A stretch of 64,000 bases of DNA from Ziziphus jujuba (lineage: Eukaryota > Streptophyta > Magnoliopsida > Rosales > Rhamnaceae). Position 1 is the stretch's first letter, and each line of letters starts with the position of its first letter. The stretch covers positions 139,001 through 203,000 of the forward strand of contig NC_083385.1 of NCBI RefSeq assembly GCF_031755915.1, in the 5' to 3' direction. The notes under the pieces were generated by a model. That model worked only from the letters and a program-made list of their open reading frames with translations. It searched no databases and was not told where the DNA came from. Shown here one piece after another: positions 1-13,749 of the stretch. A program made the position numbers and the translations under genes.

Positions 1-2
1 CC

Positions 3-236
3 TACGTTGCATTTGTGGGTAAAAGAGCAATTGAACAAACATTGAATAAGACAGTACCCGAGGGTGCACAAGTAGCTGACTATTTATTCCATAAGGTCTT
101 ATTCGATCCAATCGTACCACGTAATCCTTTAAAAGGCATTATGAGTGAGTTATTTCAGCTCCATGCTTTCTTTCCTTTGAATCGAAAAGTGAAATCAAAA
201 ATAAAATTAAGGAGAGCCATATATCCTTATCCTTAA
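3..236 (+). pseudogene. accD: accD 3' end (plastid acetyl-CoA carboxylase beta subunit), fragment
   Basis: The frame reads [18 protein letters not shown] and then [13 protein letters not shown]...LHAFFPLN, which I recognise as the C-terminus of the plastid-encoded carboxyltransferase beta subunit used in fatty acid synthesis. Only about the last 75 codons lie in the window and the 5' part is beyond the left edge. The frame is open to a TAA at 234-236, with a tail after FPLN that may be native or drifted. The next plastid gene, clpP, is not an accD neighbour in ordinary plastomes, so this is one piece of a rearranged nuclear plastid insertion. Confidence 0.85.
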
Positions 237-1403
237 TTTTATCCTTCATTTAATATTTAATAAATTATTTAATTTAATAAATTCAAAAATTTATTACTTG
301 TTTTATGGTAACCAAGTAGTTATTGAGTTTATAGGAAGCAAAGTCAAAATTCGAAGAATGGATTTTTGTTTGGTAACATAAGATTAAATTGGAAAAAGAA
401 TCATGTGGCTACTTTTTTTGATCGACAGCCCTGATTACTAATCAGGTCAGGAAATCTTTATCAAACAAAATAAAAAGAGCGAATTTTGTTTCTTTCGTCC
501 ATGAAATTGGGCAAGGGGGTCTTGCATCTTTCTATATTCCTCAAGAATCCCCGATTTTACTAAGGATCTCTTTTGTCGGATTGTATTATAACAAATTTTT
601 TCGCGAAGGGAAAAACGAAAATGAAGAATAATGAAAATAAATAATGAACATAATAAAAAAGTGAATTATCATACATATATTGCATGTAGAAAGATAACAA
701 GCCCATCTATTTACTTATTTTATTTACATATTTACACTTTTGGTTTACATTAATTATACTATATACGTACTTAGTATATTCTAGTCTATTATATACTTTA
801 CAGAATTATAATATTTTATTTTTTTATTTAATATGTATTAAATATTTTTTTAATATATATTAAATATATTAAAAATATATATATTAGTCTATAGACTCTT
901 ATATTATAGACTCCTTATTATATCCTTATTTTATTATCTTTTGGAGTCTGTTAAATTCACATAGGTAAATCCACTAACCACTCTTCCTTTTGGAATAGTT
1001 AAAAAATACTATGATGGCTCCGTTGCTTTATTATTTCGTTTGTTATTTAGCAATCCCAAAGTTTTTTTTTTTTTTTCAATACAAATAAATAAGATTTTTT
1101 TTTTACTTTTTTATTTTTTTTCCTGTATTCTTTTATAACATAAATATTGTTATCTTCGGTGTAAAAATAAAAAAGTTTGTGACGCTGAAATAGATCTCCT
1201 GATAGATAAGATAAAATTGGAAATACCCTTTCTTTATCTCATACTACTCTCTCGATACATAATGTAAGTATTTTGAAAAATTTTTCTTTTTATATCGAAT
1301 TCAAAGTGCCATGCTATTATTACTTAATATTCATATTTCCTATAGTGTGAAGGCAATATCTTCATTTTTTCTCTCAAATCGAATAAAAAACTCATCGTCG
1401 CCA
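237..1403. other. AT-rich spacer: accD downstream sequence running into clpP intron 2 remnant
   Basis: No gene is recognisable. The left side looks like accD downstream spacer. The right end, just before clpP exon 2, should be clpP intron 2 by position. psaI, which normally follows accD, and clpP exon 3 are both absent, so a plastid-plastid junction lies somewhere inside. Homopolymer T runs and short TA-rich tracts dominate 780-1150. Confidence 0.6.
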
Positions 1404-2653
1404 AGCATGAGGGAATTCTAGATGTTTGGTAACTTCTCCTCCGACCAGAATAAAAGATGCCATTGAAGCAGCTAATCCCATGCATATTGTCTGTATATCT
1501 GGTCGTACAAATTGCATAGTGCCATAAATAGCTACTCCAGGTATTAGCCACTACCAGGAGAGTTTATAAACAAATATAGATCTTTGGTATCGTCCTCTAT
1601 ACTGAGATATACCATAAGACCAATACGTTGATTCGGGATCTCGTTGTCAACCGGTTGGCCTAAAAAGAGTAATCTTTCTCAATAAAGTCGATTGATTGGG
1701 ATAAAATTGTGGAACTGTACATGCGCCTTTTGATGCATACGGTTCAACACAAATTGCGAAAAAAAAAAATCAATGTGTAGATTCTAGCTTTCTTTCTTTT
1801 TTTATATTCATTGCAGGCTCTTTTTAACTTTTAACAAAGAGGGGCTTTTTCTTTCATGTTTCAAGAAAGATGAGTTTTGGCCTGTTTTAATTTATATATA
1901 AATTAAAAAGCTATAAATAAAAAAAATTCACTAAACTTATTGAACTAACTTCGCATTGATGTATTGTTTCATCGGGATCCAATCCAATCATGATCTAATT
2001 TTCTAGCTCCTGAACGGTCTTCTTCAACTTTTTTTAGGGTTAGGCTTTACTCCAAGTAAAGATCTGCTCGATTTGGATTTGCACATACAGGACAAATGCC
2101 GCAATACCACGTCCTTTTGCTACGACTTCCTTGTTTTTTTTTTTTTTTTTTATTCCATGTCTCCCTCCATATAGTAAATATTCAATGCATTCTTCACGTT
2201 ACTCAATCGATTAACAATTTGAGATTGTTATTATATATTATCATTATATTATAAGTGGAAAATCTTTATAAATAGAATATGATATAAGTGGTAATCATAG
2301 ATATATTACCAATTGGTTTTTTTTTTATTAACGGAGCCTGTATATTAATATTATATTTCATTTTTTTGGTCTAACCAAGCCAACCATAAATTATAAATTA
2401 TTATAATTAAGAATATTAATCTGTATACCCCCCTAAAAATAGATTGAATTGCACTTCATTGTATTTCACACCCCAAATTTTTGATGATTCAATCAACCTT
2501 TATTGGGCAAAAGAGAGGATATCTCGATAGGGTAAGAGAATGGGGAAATACCATATGACCAAATATATCTGACAAGTCGCACTCTGCGTCAATCCACGAT
2601 GCATCTTCCTTTCTAGGGTTTTGAAAAGCAACTTTTAGAACACCATTAGGCAT
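1404..2653 (-). pseudogene. clpP: clpP exons 2 and 1 with intron 1 (plastid Clp protease subunit), exon 3 missing
   Basis: Plastid ClpP is the serine-protease subunit of the stromal Clp complex. On the minus strand, exon 1 lies at about 2585-2653 with its ATG at 2653. Exon 2 lies at about 1404-1695 and shows [14 protein letters not shown]-like and [15 protein letters not shown] motifs, the last covering the catalytic-serine region. Exon 2 has an early TGA in place of the Arg of the family RLYRE motif and another stop near the SPG motif. The third exon, with the catalytic His and Asp, is absent. The order clpP-psbB-psbT is the native plastid order, so this stretch to about 5173 is collinear. 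Confidence 0.85.
1696..2584 (-). other. clpP intron 1, group II intron remnant
   Basis: This is the interval between the recognisable exons. Just upstream of exon 2, near 1709-1745 on the minus strand, it ends in a domain V-like hairpin: GAACCGTATGC, a short loop, then GCATGTACAGTTC. That arrangement is typical of plastid group II introns. About 890 bp, within the usual size for this intron. Confidence 0.65.
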
Positions 2654-3093
2654 TAAATGAAATAAAAATTAATTACTATAGTTCACTTTGATGTGAAAGA
2701 GTAACAACGTATTTATTGTCTTAATAATATTGTTCTTTATCCTATTTTAGCCATAGATCTAATAAGTTTATAAAAAAGGAAGACAAAAATACTAAAGGAA
2801 AATTCTTTCAAATGGGTCCTTTGAATGATGAAAAAAAAAATATTAAATGCAGTCACTCATATAAAAAGGTATCAACCTGTTACCATTGCGTATTGGTACT
2901 TATCGGGTGTAGAATAGATCTACTTCCTTTTGTTCCTACAAACAAAATTGTTCCATTATTACTAAAAGAATAGAACAAATATTAATCGTTTCCCCGAGAT
3001 AATTCACTCAAAAGGGAAGGTCTATAGTATAGTTTTTTTCGAGTGCAATAAAGTTACATAGTGTCTATTTTTTGTTGATAGAGGGGTATTTCC
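2654..3093. other. clpP-psbB intergenic spacer
   Basis: Spacer between divergently transcribed plastid clpP and psbB. I see no gene. In plastids it carries promoters for both genes, but I could not identify any convincingly here. Confidence 0.6.
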
Positions 3094-4500
<1,407 letters not shown>

Positions 4501-4655
4501 TATAATATTGTTTTGTTATTTTTCATTTTGAGTTTTGTGAGTAGGGTACCAGGCAAATATTCATTTGAATTGGTACCTTTTCTTTGATTTTTGCTCTTTT
4601 TTTATATGGGAGATGATCCCAAATAAATAGGTATGGAAGCTATAATTGTATGTAA

Positions 4656-4778
<123 letters not shown>

Positions 4779-4839
4779 TTTTTCATAATCTCAATTGAAA
4801 GTAATGAGCCTCCCAATATTGAGAGGCTCATTACTTCAA

Positions 4840-4969
<130 letters not shown>

Positions 4970-5073
4970 TATTATATAGTTTCAAGACTACAATGGGTCT
5001 ATGATAAGATCATTTATTTACAACGAAATGGTATACAAAGTCAACAGATCTCAATGAATATAAAATATGATTT

Positions 5074-5173
5074 ACGGCTATGCAAACCGTTGAGAGTATT
5101 CATAGATCTGGTTCAAGACGAACTGCTGTAGGGAGTTTATTAAAACCATTGAATTTAGAATACGGTAAAGTAG
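5074..5173 (+). pseudogene. psbH: psbH 5' fragment
   Basis: This is the N-terminal part of the photosystem II 10-kDa phosphoprotein: QTVE...[21 protein letters not shown]. The expected ATG is ACG at 5074-5076. Homology stops abruptly after EYGKV at about 5173, before the transmembrane helix, and sequence matching ycf1 follows. This is therefore a plastid-plastid junction, not a native boundary. Confidence 0.85.
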
Positions 5174-5174
5174 T

Positions 5175-8100
5175 AAAAAAAATTTTGGTTATTATTTACT
5201 TGTAATGGTAATCCATAAATAGATGAGTTCTTCTGATCTTCATAATTAATAGATTTAGATGATATCAATTTATATGCTAAAAGATCATACCTACAGTGTT
5301 TTTTGAAATTCTCTGTTTCCTTTTGTAATGAGGCGGCTTTAAAAGTCTTTTATTTTTCATACTGAATTAATCAGTTTTTTTCATTTTCATATGAATCGCA
5401 ATTTTTTAAATGATTAGTTTGAGATATAGAGTGTTGATTGACTTTATTTTGCCACTTTTGTGGTACTAAGCTAGACCATTTAATCAGAGATAAATCATAT
5501 TGATCATGACGTTTTAACCAAATTTTCCATTGATTCATTCCCGAATTTCGAAGAGAATTATGTGTTAATTTGCAATGAAATAGTTTCTATGTTCCACCAA
5601 AATAATTCTTTATTTCATTCTTACGAAAAAAAGCTGTTCCATTATATTGAAAAACGGATCTTAACTCATATAAGTTAAGGGCTGAGGGTTGTGATAATTT
5701 GTAAAATACATATGCTTGTGACACGAAGATAAGTCAAAAAGAGTCTGTGCACTTTTATTACAAATGGTAGAAAGGGACTTTTGTATAGTCGAAATAAAGT
5801 GAATTAGACTTTTATTTTTTCTATAAATTATTTTTTGATTTGTTTCATTATTAGAATTAGAAATATCTTTATCATTGTAAATATATTTATTAAGAATTTT
5901 TTTTGTTGATTCTTGAAAAAATTGTGCATTAATATTCTGAATATCAATGATACCTAAAAAGATATCTATGTATATCTTTTCAATGAAAAAAAAACTTTAT
6001 AAAATAATGTGATTTACGGATTAGTCGAACATTTCTTCTTTTTAATACTTGCCCAATATTTTTTGGCGATTCTAATCTTTTATCATCATAACTCATTTTG
6101 TTTTTGTTAGAACTTATATTTTGTATTATAAATTCTTTTTTGCTTTCTTTTTTTATTTTTTCTATTTGATTTATGATTGTATTTGTTCTATCAGTCAAAT
6201 TTTGTATTTTTTTTTTTTGTTAATGATAATTTATGCAATCTATAGGTCGAATTTTACTGAACGATTCATGAATTAGTTGATTATTTCTTATTGAATCTTT
6301 TTCTTTTTTAGTTTCACTTAATTGATATATTTCTATTTCTCTCATGCCAAATAATAGAGTTGGGCTAATTTTTTTGAGTTCTTTTACTATTTCTTTTAGA
6401 AATATAATGGTTTTACTAAACTGATTTTTTATGTCTTTTGAAAAATATAGAAATTTTTTTTTTCTTGTAAAATTCTTAAAACTAGAAAATGTTGCTTTTT
6501 CCATTTTCTAATTTTTTTGTTGAGTTCTTTAAAAGCAGGTTCAAAAACTGAAAGGTGGTTTTAGGGAGAGCCAAAAGATAGTTCAGTTTCCATTCTCCAA
6601 ACTGTTAAAAAATAGAAATCATTTTCTTGTCCTTTCTTTTTCATTGGATCGTTATGAGTTTTTTGTAGCTTAGATTTGTGTCAAGGTTTCAGACGAAAAG
6701 GAAATAGTTTGAGTACCGTCTGTTAGCCAGTTTTTCATAAATTTTGTTTCTGATAATTGGACACCATTATAAGTACATTTAATATGCATTTCTCTATTCC
6801 AATCCTTTAAATCCTCAGACCATTTAGGAAATTGAAACAGTAGCATACGTATAATATTTTTAACTATTATCAAGAAGGGTAATAGAATAATTTTTCTAAA
6901 AATAGACTGGGTTACTAACACAAGACCTCTTAGTATTTTAGCAAATATAATATTATCCCATGCTTTTACTATTTCTATACGCGCTTTTTCTCATCTTTTG
7001 TCTTCTTCTATTTTGTCTTTTTCCTTGTTTTTCTCAGCGCCTTTTGGGTTTTTTTTTTTCTATATAATCAGAAATTGTTAATTTTGTGTTTTTCCACATC
7101 CAATTTTTAAAAAACGTTTTCATCAGCTCAGAGATATCAAAAGAAAAAAAAAATGTCTTTTTCGATTCGATCCAAAAAAAGGGGTGAATGTACATTTGCT
7201 TGAAAGGGTTTCCAAATAACTATTTTATGTCTTTGAGTGCGCATAGAACCTTTTTTATGTCTCGATGAAAATTCAGTTGTTGTGAATAATGTATCAAAGC
7301 CACTTCCTCTATTTCATTAGGATTATTAGTATCCATAGTTTGTAGGTTATTAGTAAAAATCACTACACATTTGGATTTTCGTGAACGAATCTCATACTCC
7401 GTCGCCACCCCCTTTGCGCTTTCTCCCTCCTATTGTTCCAAATCATTAATTAATTTGTACGACCATTGAGGAACTTTTTTTTACTGATTTCTTTTACTCC
7501 GATAGGTTTTTTTCTAATTTTTTATCATCAGGGTCTCTTATAACTGCATCAAATAGAAATTTATAATATTTTTTGTTATCTTCTGAATCAATTTTTATTT
7601 GTTCTTCTTTGAGAAGTAAAGAAAGCTCTTTAAAATATAAACTTGATTGTGGTTTTTCAGTAAGTTCATTGATTAAGTTCAAGAAATATAAAATTTTTGT
7701 TGTCAATGGTTTTTTATCAAATGGATTTTTTATCTGTTCGAATTTTGGGTAATTAAAAATAAGAATGATACTATGAATCTTATTTATCCAAAAACCCTCT
7801 GTGTTAATGTTATTTTTTTTGGAAGCTTCATTTAGGATTGTAGTTGAAAAAAAATTTGTGATTCATCCCCAATAGGGGCCATTCAAGAAAGGATCATATA
7901 TTTTAGGTAAGTATTGGTTTTGAGGATTATCATTACAAAATCTAGTCTATTTTTCGATATATCCTAAGCAAAAAATATCCTATCCAAAGTTTTGTCTAGA
8001 GCTTTGACTCTATTTATAAATTTTTTGTTTAGGTCTTTTCTCTTTTGTTCATTGCTATAACTCTAATTATTATATAATTCAGTAGAAGAGGGTTTATCTG

Positions 8101-9370
8101 CTATAAACAGAAACATCTTTCTTTGTATCATTTCCAAAAAAGTTGACAAACTGGGCGGTGTGTAAAAGATATTCTTTCTTTTTCGTCACTTTGACATATA
8201 TAAAAAAAATATTTTGACATTTCTTTTCTTATAGCATTTTCAAATTGATTGTTTTCTATATACTGGAATGGCCTATTCCATCATTTATAGTAAAAAAGAA
8301 TATTAACAAAAGGTTTTTCAACCCAGTGTAGATCTTTTTTTTCTGTAAATATTTCTAACTTCGAATTTTCTTGATTTTCATCCACATCCATATAATAAGT
8401 TTCATAAACAGGTCTATTTTTATAGCGTGTCTCTTTAAAGTGGAATTCATCCATTGTTTTTTCCTTTCCATTCACTCGTATCTCTTCCATTTCATCGATT
8501 TGGTCCAGATCCTCCTTTTCTTTCGAAAAAAGGGAAGAAGAAGGATCTTCTTCGGTGGATCTCTCTTGTTCCTATTTAGTCCCCTTCGTTTCTGAAATTG
8601 TTTCTATGTCTACATCTGTTCTTCCTCACTTTCCCCCCTTTCTTCCATTTTTGAGGTTTCTTTCAGTTTCTTAGTAATAATGGGTGACGATATTCTGCCT
8701 AAATAGTAGACATAGGTAATAAATAAGAGGATACTAAAGATTCGAGACATAGAATTTCTCAATTCTGACATAAGGTACTTATTAGATCTAATAGAATTAT
8801 TCAGCTATATCCAGACTAAAACCAATCCAACCCATTTCATGCATAAAATGTGACCAATTAACCAACCAACAAAATACTTGTTACAAATAACATCTCGTTG
8901 TTGTATCGAAACATATAAATGTTGACTACTCTGACTAACACTGAACTTGGTAAAATGAAAAGGTTAAATAATTGAAAAAAGAAATTATTCAGGAATAAAT
9001 ATTGAATTCTAAGATTACACATTGAATTTCTGTTAGTAGATCCATAATCAAAAAAGTGTTTGTGATTGTTCCATAAGAAATAAAACAAAAGATACGGTAG
9101 AGCTAGGACAATTATTGTATGTGGAGGCACATAATAGATCGATATGAACATCATGAGCTGTCCCGTAATAAAATCGAATGTTGCTGATACTTTCTTCTCG
9201 GTTCCTTCTTCTCCTTATTCCATAATGCGAGCTTGGAGAAGGAAGGGATAGGAGGGCCCTATGGAGAATGTGGTCAGAAATCCATAATAAAGTCTGACCA
9301 CAACGACCGAATTGATTATCTTCTTGCATAAGGATACTAGATTACCTAGTATAAAAGATTTAAAAATCAT
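5175..9370 (-). pseudogene. ycf1: ycf1 (TIC214), long 5' and central fragment, many breaks
   Basis: ycf1 encodes a very large protein of the chloroplast inner-envelope translocon. The start codon is at 9368-9370. Homology runs leftwards through the N-terminal membrane segments ([16 protein letters not shown]), [70 protein letters not shown] and RRNVRLIRKSHYF to a KIWLKRHDQYDLS-like block near 5500. The native 3' end is missing and the left edge joins psbH at about 5174. Frameshifts and stops are frequent. The span is 4.2 kb, against more than 5 kb for an intact gene. Confidence 0.92.
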
Positions 9371-9697
9371 CACAAACCTCCTTTTTTTCTTTTCTATTGC
9401 AATTTCTGGATTATTATATGATGACTTTTAAACTTTCCATATATATATAGAAATAGAAAGAGATAGACTAGAAATGACATCTCTTATCTCAATGACACCA
9501 AAGGGATATTAAATGAATGGAATTGGGATATGGATGGAATATAATGAAATAGAACCACTTTTGGGTTCCCTATGAAATGAGGCATGGAACGGAGCCACTA
9601 CGAAGAAGTTCTAGGAGTTACAAAGGAAACTTCGAGCTTATATTGGTCATGGGTTAAGAACGGGAATTGAACTCTATGAGATCTAATCTCCTGTTGC

Positions 9698-9769
9698 TCC
9701 TCAGTAGCTCAATGACAGAGTGGACGACTATTAGCTGACTAGTTGTAGCTTCGAATCCTATTTAGGGAG
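9698..9769 (+). pseudogene. trnN-GUU: trnN-GUU, decayed
   Basis: A 72-nt match to plastid tRNA-Asn: it starts TCCTCAGTAGCTCA and keeps a recognisable T-arm core TTCGAATCCTA. The anticodon position reads ATT instead of GTT, and several stem pairs are broken, so it is not a working tRNA. Its orientation relative to ycf1 and trnR is native. Confidence 0.85.
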
Positions 9770-10083
9770 ATTTGATTCATTCCGAATTAAAGAATTCGGA
9801 AGGAAAGGGTTTGCTTTGACCATTAAGAGTAGGTAACTCGTTCCCTGTGTCTTTGTTTCTATTGCATTCTATCTCATCGTATCACATTTTGTTCTACGAT
9901 ATGGGCATAGTATATTTAATTTATCCACCATTAATGATAAATAAAAAGAAAGAAAAAAGAAAGAGTAAGGCCATTCCATTTCGACAAGAGACTCACACCC
10001 AAATTCCATAGCTTGGGGTCCATAATCTCGATTATGATTTTCCTACCCTCAAATGGAAAGGGCTTTGTCTTGTTGGCCGGTTG

Positions 10084-10157
10084 TGGCCGAGGAGGGATTC
10101 GAACCCCCAACACCGTGGTTTATAGCCACATGCTTTAATCCTCTGAGCTATAGGCCC
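10084..10157 (-). pseudogene. trnR-ACG: trnR-ACG, decayed
   Basis: A 74-nt match to plastid tRNA-Arg(ACG), with CTCAGAGGATTA D-arm and GGTTCGAATCC T-arm sequence on the minus strand. The anticodon ACG is replaced by ATA, which is what deamination on both strands of one CpG would give. Confidence 0.88.
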
Positions 10158-10404
10158 CACCCTGTCTCCACTGGATATGTTCTCAAGAGTACCCTTAAAA
10201 AAAGGAACCTTTCCTCTCCCTAGTCCTTTCGGGTTAAAAAGATGTGAAAGTGCCTCTCTCTATATAAGAATGGTGCATTCCGAGGTGTGAACTGGGAGAG
10301 AAAGGATTTCATAGTTGGGGTTTTGAATAAGACGGCCTTTTCATTTTTTTTTTTTCATATTGAAAAAATAAAGTAATAAGAATGAAAGGTGTTAAGCTTT
10401 TTAT

Positions 10405-10526
10405 CATCCTGGCATTGAACTAGTTTTTCGCAGGACCTCTCCTATAGTATTGTCACCACAGTAGAGTTTAACCACCAAGTTCGAGATAGATTGGTGTGGT
10501 TCCTCTACACCTAGGACACCAGAATA
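10405..10526 (-). pseudogene. rrn5: rrn5 (plastid 5S rRNA), decayed
   Basis: Full-length match on the minus strand, from TATTCTGGTGTCCTAGG at 10526 to GGATG at 10405, about 122 nt. It contains the AACTTGGTGGTTAAAC core. Scattered substitutions are present. It sits between trnR and the rrn4.5-rrn5 spacer as in plastids. Confidence 0.88.
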
Positions 10527-10789
10527 TGGAACCATGAATGAAGAAAGGCATGAGAGAGAAGCATATTGGCTAGTGATTATGAGGCCCCAATTCTTGACTA
10601 GAGGGGACATCAAAGGCCTCTACCCTTTCATCCCTTGGATAGATAGAGAGGGAGGGCAGAGCTTTTGGTTTTTTCATGTTGCCAAAGAGTTGAACAATGA
10701 TTTTTTTGTGTTGTCAAAGAGTTGAAGAATGAAAATAGATGGCGAATGCCTAATCGAATTGACCGGGTCATGTAGGAACAAGGTTCAAG
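10527..10789 (-). other. rrn4.5-rrn5 spacer plus last few bases of rrn4.5
   Basis: This matches the plastid spacer (GGCTAGTGATTATGAGGCCC, then CCCTTGGATAGATAGAGAGG). It ends at GTTCAAG, the 3' edge of rrn4.5 read on the minus strand. rpoB sequence follows immediately, with a short shared CAAGG at the junction. Confidence 0.75.
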
Positions 10790-12005
<1,216 letters not shown>

Positions 12006-12209
12006 ATTGATTCAATTGTAAAATTAAAAAAAAAAAAACACGATGTGTGTATCTATGGAATAGTCATTTCAAAGTGAATTCTCCCTGGATACATTTATTC
12101 ATTCAATTCAATTTTGGATCTATTCTAAGTATATGGAATGTGCTAAAGATTTAAAACTCATTTTTATCTTCTTTTTTTTTAGAAAAAAAAAGAAATAACC
12201 CATTAAAAT

Positions 12210-12612
12210 TTATGCGAAATGCTTTTCTATTTCTAGAATATCCAGTATATGTTTTATATCTTCTATGCAAAAATGTTTCATTTTCATAAGGTCTTCTTCA
12301 CTATTATTCAAAAGGTCTAATAATGCATGTATATTGGACCTTTTAAGGCAATTATAGACCGTAGGGTGCAATTCTAATTGGTCAATAAAAATAGATTTCA
12401 ATGCTATTTCGTTTTGATTTTTTCGTGGTTTAGTCAATCTATCATGAAAAGTAAAAAGGGGTAAAGTAACTTTGTGTTGGTTTTTTTCTAAATGGAAATT
12501 TTCTTCTTCTGCATGTAAAAAGGGAATAAATAAATCAATTAAATTCCAAGAAGCCTCATGAAGTGCTTCTTTAGGAGTTAAACTTCCATTTGTCCATATT
12601 TTGAGAAAAAAG
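12210..12612 (-). pseudogene. rpoA: rpoA 3' part (plastid RNA polymerase alpha, C-terminal domain)
   Basis: The alpha-CTD is recognisable: [38 protein letters not shown], then [11 protein letters not shown]. Upstream, [10 protein letters not shown] and [14 protein letters not shown] sequence runs to 12612, where element B begins. The rest of the gene continues at 26295-26782, so the retrotransposon split one contiguous rpoA copy. The frame before 12440 is interrupted. Confidence 0.9.
12608..12612. repeat. Target-site duplication aaaag, left copy for element B
   Basis: aaaag here and again at 26295-26299 directly flank the two LTR ends of element B. Removing B and one copy restores contiguous rpoA sequence. 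Confidence 0.9.
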
Positions 12613-13749
12613 TGATACGAACCTAGGACGACCTGCTCCTAAACCCGTATTATATTAGCCCGGATCTTAATTAAGTTCAAGTTCTAATGGAATTGACCTC
12701 AACCCCTAACCAACCTGTGGTTAGAAACCTTGGTATAATGTAGACGCCACAATAGGGGATGGAAAACCTATTGATAAGTCAAGCTAAAACAACCAATTCT
12801 CTAATGGTGTTTTAGGTGTTCTCAAAGAACAAAGAGATAATTAATCTCACAAGTATTTTCTTAATCAAATAAAAGTTAATTCTTATTGATAACTAAGCCT
12901 TTAAATAGGCTTTGAAAATACAACTTAAAAACCCTAGAAAATAAAGAAAACCGGCCACCACACATAAAGAAACCTAGTTGGCCAAAACTATACTTCCTTT
13001 CCTAATCTAAGTTTGATTAATTAATTCTTTTATATTAAATTAGGAATTAATTAATTTACAATTGAAAGAATAAAATAAAAACCTTCCTAAAGTTATTTTT
13101 CCAGAAAATAAATAAATAAAAACCCAAAAAGTAATGGTAGTTTCCTAAAACAAAAAGTAAAAACAAATTAGGAAACTAAAAATGCTAGCCTTTTGATCAA
13201 GTTGACTTTGATCAATCTTTGAGATCTTTGAGCTCCAAATCAGCTTCTAGATGCTTTGTAGGATGCCAAATAAGCTGAATATGAAGTCCCACACGTTACC
13301 CATGCTTGGAAAAATAAGAAAAGGCTAATACAGTAAAATACAGTAAAGCCAGCAAGCAATACAGCAAATTCGGCCAGATTATTGATGCTGTCCGTACAAG
13401 CCCTTTTTGATTGCATTTGAGGCTGCTTTAACTTGATTCCATGACCTCTTAGGCATATGTATTGGACCCATAAAGCATTGGAACCATTTCATGCTTTGCG
13501 GACTCCAAAAATGTACCAAAACCATCACCTGGGTCCGTACCAGTCTCCAACGCTTGTATCAGCAAAACAGGTCTTGGTTCTTTGTTCATGATCATTCCTT
13601 CTTGATTATGATTTATCCTTTGAATAATCACAGCAAGGTTATCCTTGAACTTCTTGGCTTGTGCTCTAGTGATTGGTCCCACCCTCATCCGTAACGGATT
13701 GGCACCCCAGCGGGTTATCGGTTGAGCGGGCTCGGGCGGAATCATATCA
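12613..13749 (-). repeat. Element B 3' LTR
   Basis: 1137 bp, TG...CA on the minus strand. It starts with the family TGAT(A/G)TGATTCCGCCCG-type end at 13749 and ends TTCGTATCA at 12613. The polyprotein frame continues 301 nt into it, stopping at 13449. A TATA-like CTATTTAAAGGC motif lies at about 12900-12915. Confidence 0.93.

Larger units (their letters stand above)
8288..10789. repeat. IR-derived duplicate, copy 1 (partner 28261-30990)
   Basis: The stretch from the ycf1 5' part through trnN, trnR and rrn5 to the edge of rrn4.5 is repeated in the same orientation at 28261-30990. The repeat corresponds to the plastid inverted repeat next to the small single-copy region. The two copies differ by many substitutions and indels, including an unlike block inside the trnN-trnR spacer (about 9895-10005 here). 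Confidence 0.9.

Noticed and set aside
5980..9330. A series of 60-100-codon minus-strand frames as novel small proteins
   Set aside because: All read as consecutive pieces of ycf1 separated by frameshifts and stops.
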